A stretch of DNA of 5,748 nucleotides from contig JAFVVB010000117.1 of assembly GCA_017502425.1 (NCBI GenBank), positions 1 to 5,748 on the forward strand, written 5' to 3'. The notes beneath the pieces were generated by a model. The model worked only from the letters and a program-made list of their open reading frames with translations. It was not told the DNA's origin and searched no databases. Shown piece by piece: positions 5,249 through 5,748 of this stretch (within the stretch, counting starts at the first letter, position 1; the number at the start of each line of letters is the position of its first letter). This stretch comes from Ruminococcus sp. (GTDB lineage Bacteria > Bacillota > Clostridia > Oscillospirales > Acutalibacteraceae). Made by a program: the position numbers and the translations under genes.

Positions 5249-5748
5249 ATGAGAAATACTCAGGTTGTCATGAGTAAAAAGGAAAAGAGCAGATTAGAGA
5301 GAAAACTAACCCCATCAAAAGAAATTGCTCAGGAGATGTTTGATGGGGATACAGATAAAGCTATTGAGTATATAGTAAAGAAATCAAGTAAAAAAGAACT
5401 GGAATACTATCTGGAGTATGATTTAAATGACGAGGAAGCAAAGAAAGCACGTGAGATAGCAGAATTGGAAGAACTCAAATCTCAGGTGAAAGCGTTTTTG
5501 AAACAAAAAAATATTACCGCACAGGAGTATATCAATACTCCTAATCCGTATTCAAAGAAAGTTTTACTGCAGATATTAATAACTATACTGGGATGTTTGG
5601 TTATTCTTTTTGGATTTAAGGGTTTAGGAATGCTGTTTACTGATTTTGATGCATATGGCATAGCAAAAGGGGTTGGTGGCGTTTTTATTTCGTTGCAAGC
5701 ACTCAGCATAGCTAGAAATATCAGAGAAATGGTCGAGATAAATAAATC
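5249..5748 (+). CDS. Unrecognised two-helix membrane protein (3' truncated by the window)
   Basis: ATG 5249 follows AAGGAG (5235-5240), which overlaps the dockerin gene's stop; the intergenic gap is 12 nt, so the two genes are probably co-transcribed. The frame stays open for 166 codons to the window edge. Residues 1-100 are highly charged and helical, rich in Lys and Glu (SKKEKSRLERKL, DEEAKKAREIAELEELK), and look like a cytoplasmic coiled-coil region. Two membrane helices follow, at about 104-124 and 137-154, joined by a short GLGMLFTDFDAYG loop. A basic segment then begins (ARNIREMVEINK). There is no signal peptide. I do not recognise the family. The layout, soluble head then a helical hairpin, would put both ends inside the cell. 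A second possible start is the ATG for MSKKEK at residue 8. The gene could end shortly after the edge. Confidence 0.8.
   Translation, partial: MRNTQVVMSKKEKSRLERKLTPSKEIAQEMFDGDTDKAIEYIVKKSSKKELEYYLEYDLNDEEAKKAREIAELEELKSQVKAFLKQKNITAQEYINTPNPYSKKVLLQILITILGCLVILFGFKGLGMLFTDFDAYGIAKGVGGVFISLQALSIARNIREMVEINK

Noticed and set aside
5482..5709. Minus-strand frame at the right edge
   Set aside because: It is antisense to the membrane protein gene, which has a good ribosome binding site and start.

Overview
The window reads as low-GC Gram-positive DNA, most likely a Ruminococcus-like gut or rumen Clostridia. The reasons are a secreted protein with a complete type I-like dockerin, a lipoprotein papain-family protease with a clostridial lectin-like tail, a PadR/HAAS/DUF4097 operon, strong AGGAGG ribosome binding sites and A+T-rich spacers. 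The genus is an inference.

Layout. (a) 1-542: the 3' end of an unrecognised gene, a strong hairpin terminator and a short spacer. (b) 543-587: the 3' half of a tRNA-Arg(CCU), from the anticodon loop to CCA, with no 5' half. It is followed by what looks like the tRNA's own terminator. This is the usual trace of a tyrosine-recombinase attachment site. By polarity, DNA to the left would be the end of an integrated element and DNA to the right the original chromosome. (c) 679-2656: a regulated three-gene operon. It has a sigma-A promoter covered by a near-perfect palindrome, a PadR repressor, a HAAS/DUF1700 membrane protein and a DUF4097 protein with ten turn repeats, then a terminator. The genes overlap by 8 and 1 nt, which suggests coupled translation. 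(d) 2696-4348, minus strand: a lipoprotein C1 cysteine protease with a lectin-like domain. (e) 4616-5748: divergent from the protease, a secreted dockerin protein and, 12 nt after it, a two-helix membrane protein that runs off the window.

How the parts may work together. The PadR operon probably represses itself through the palindrome and releases two envelope proteins on a signal that cannot be read from the sequence. The protease and the dockerin protein are both exported and are transcribed from a shared 267-bp spacer. The dockerin implies docking on a cohesin scaffold encoded elsewhere. Their pairing in one function is only a suggestion from gene order.

No CRISPR array, transposase, integrase, defence module or complete RNA gene is visible. 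The most informative unusual feature is the truncated tRNA. The least understood coding regions are the N-terminal part of the dockerin protein, the membrane protein at the right edge and the gene fragment at the left edge.
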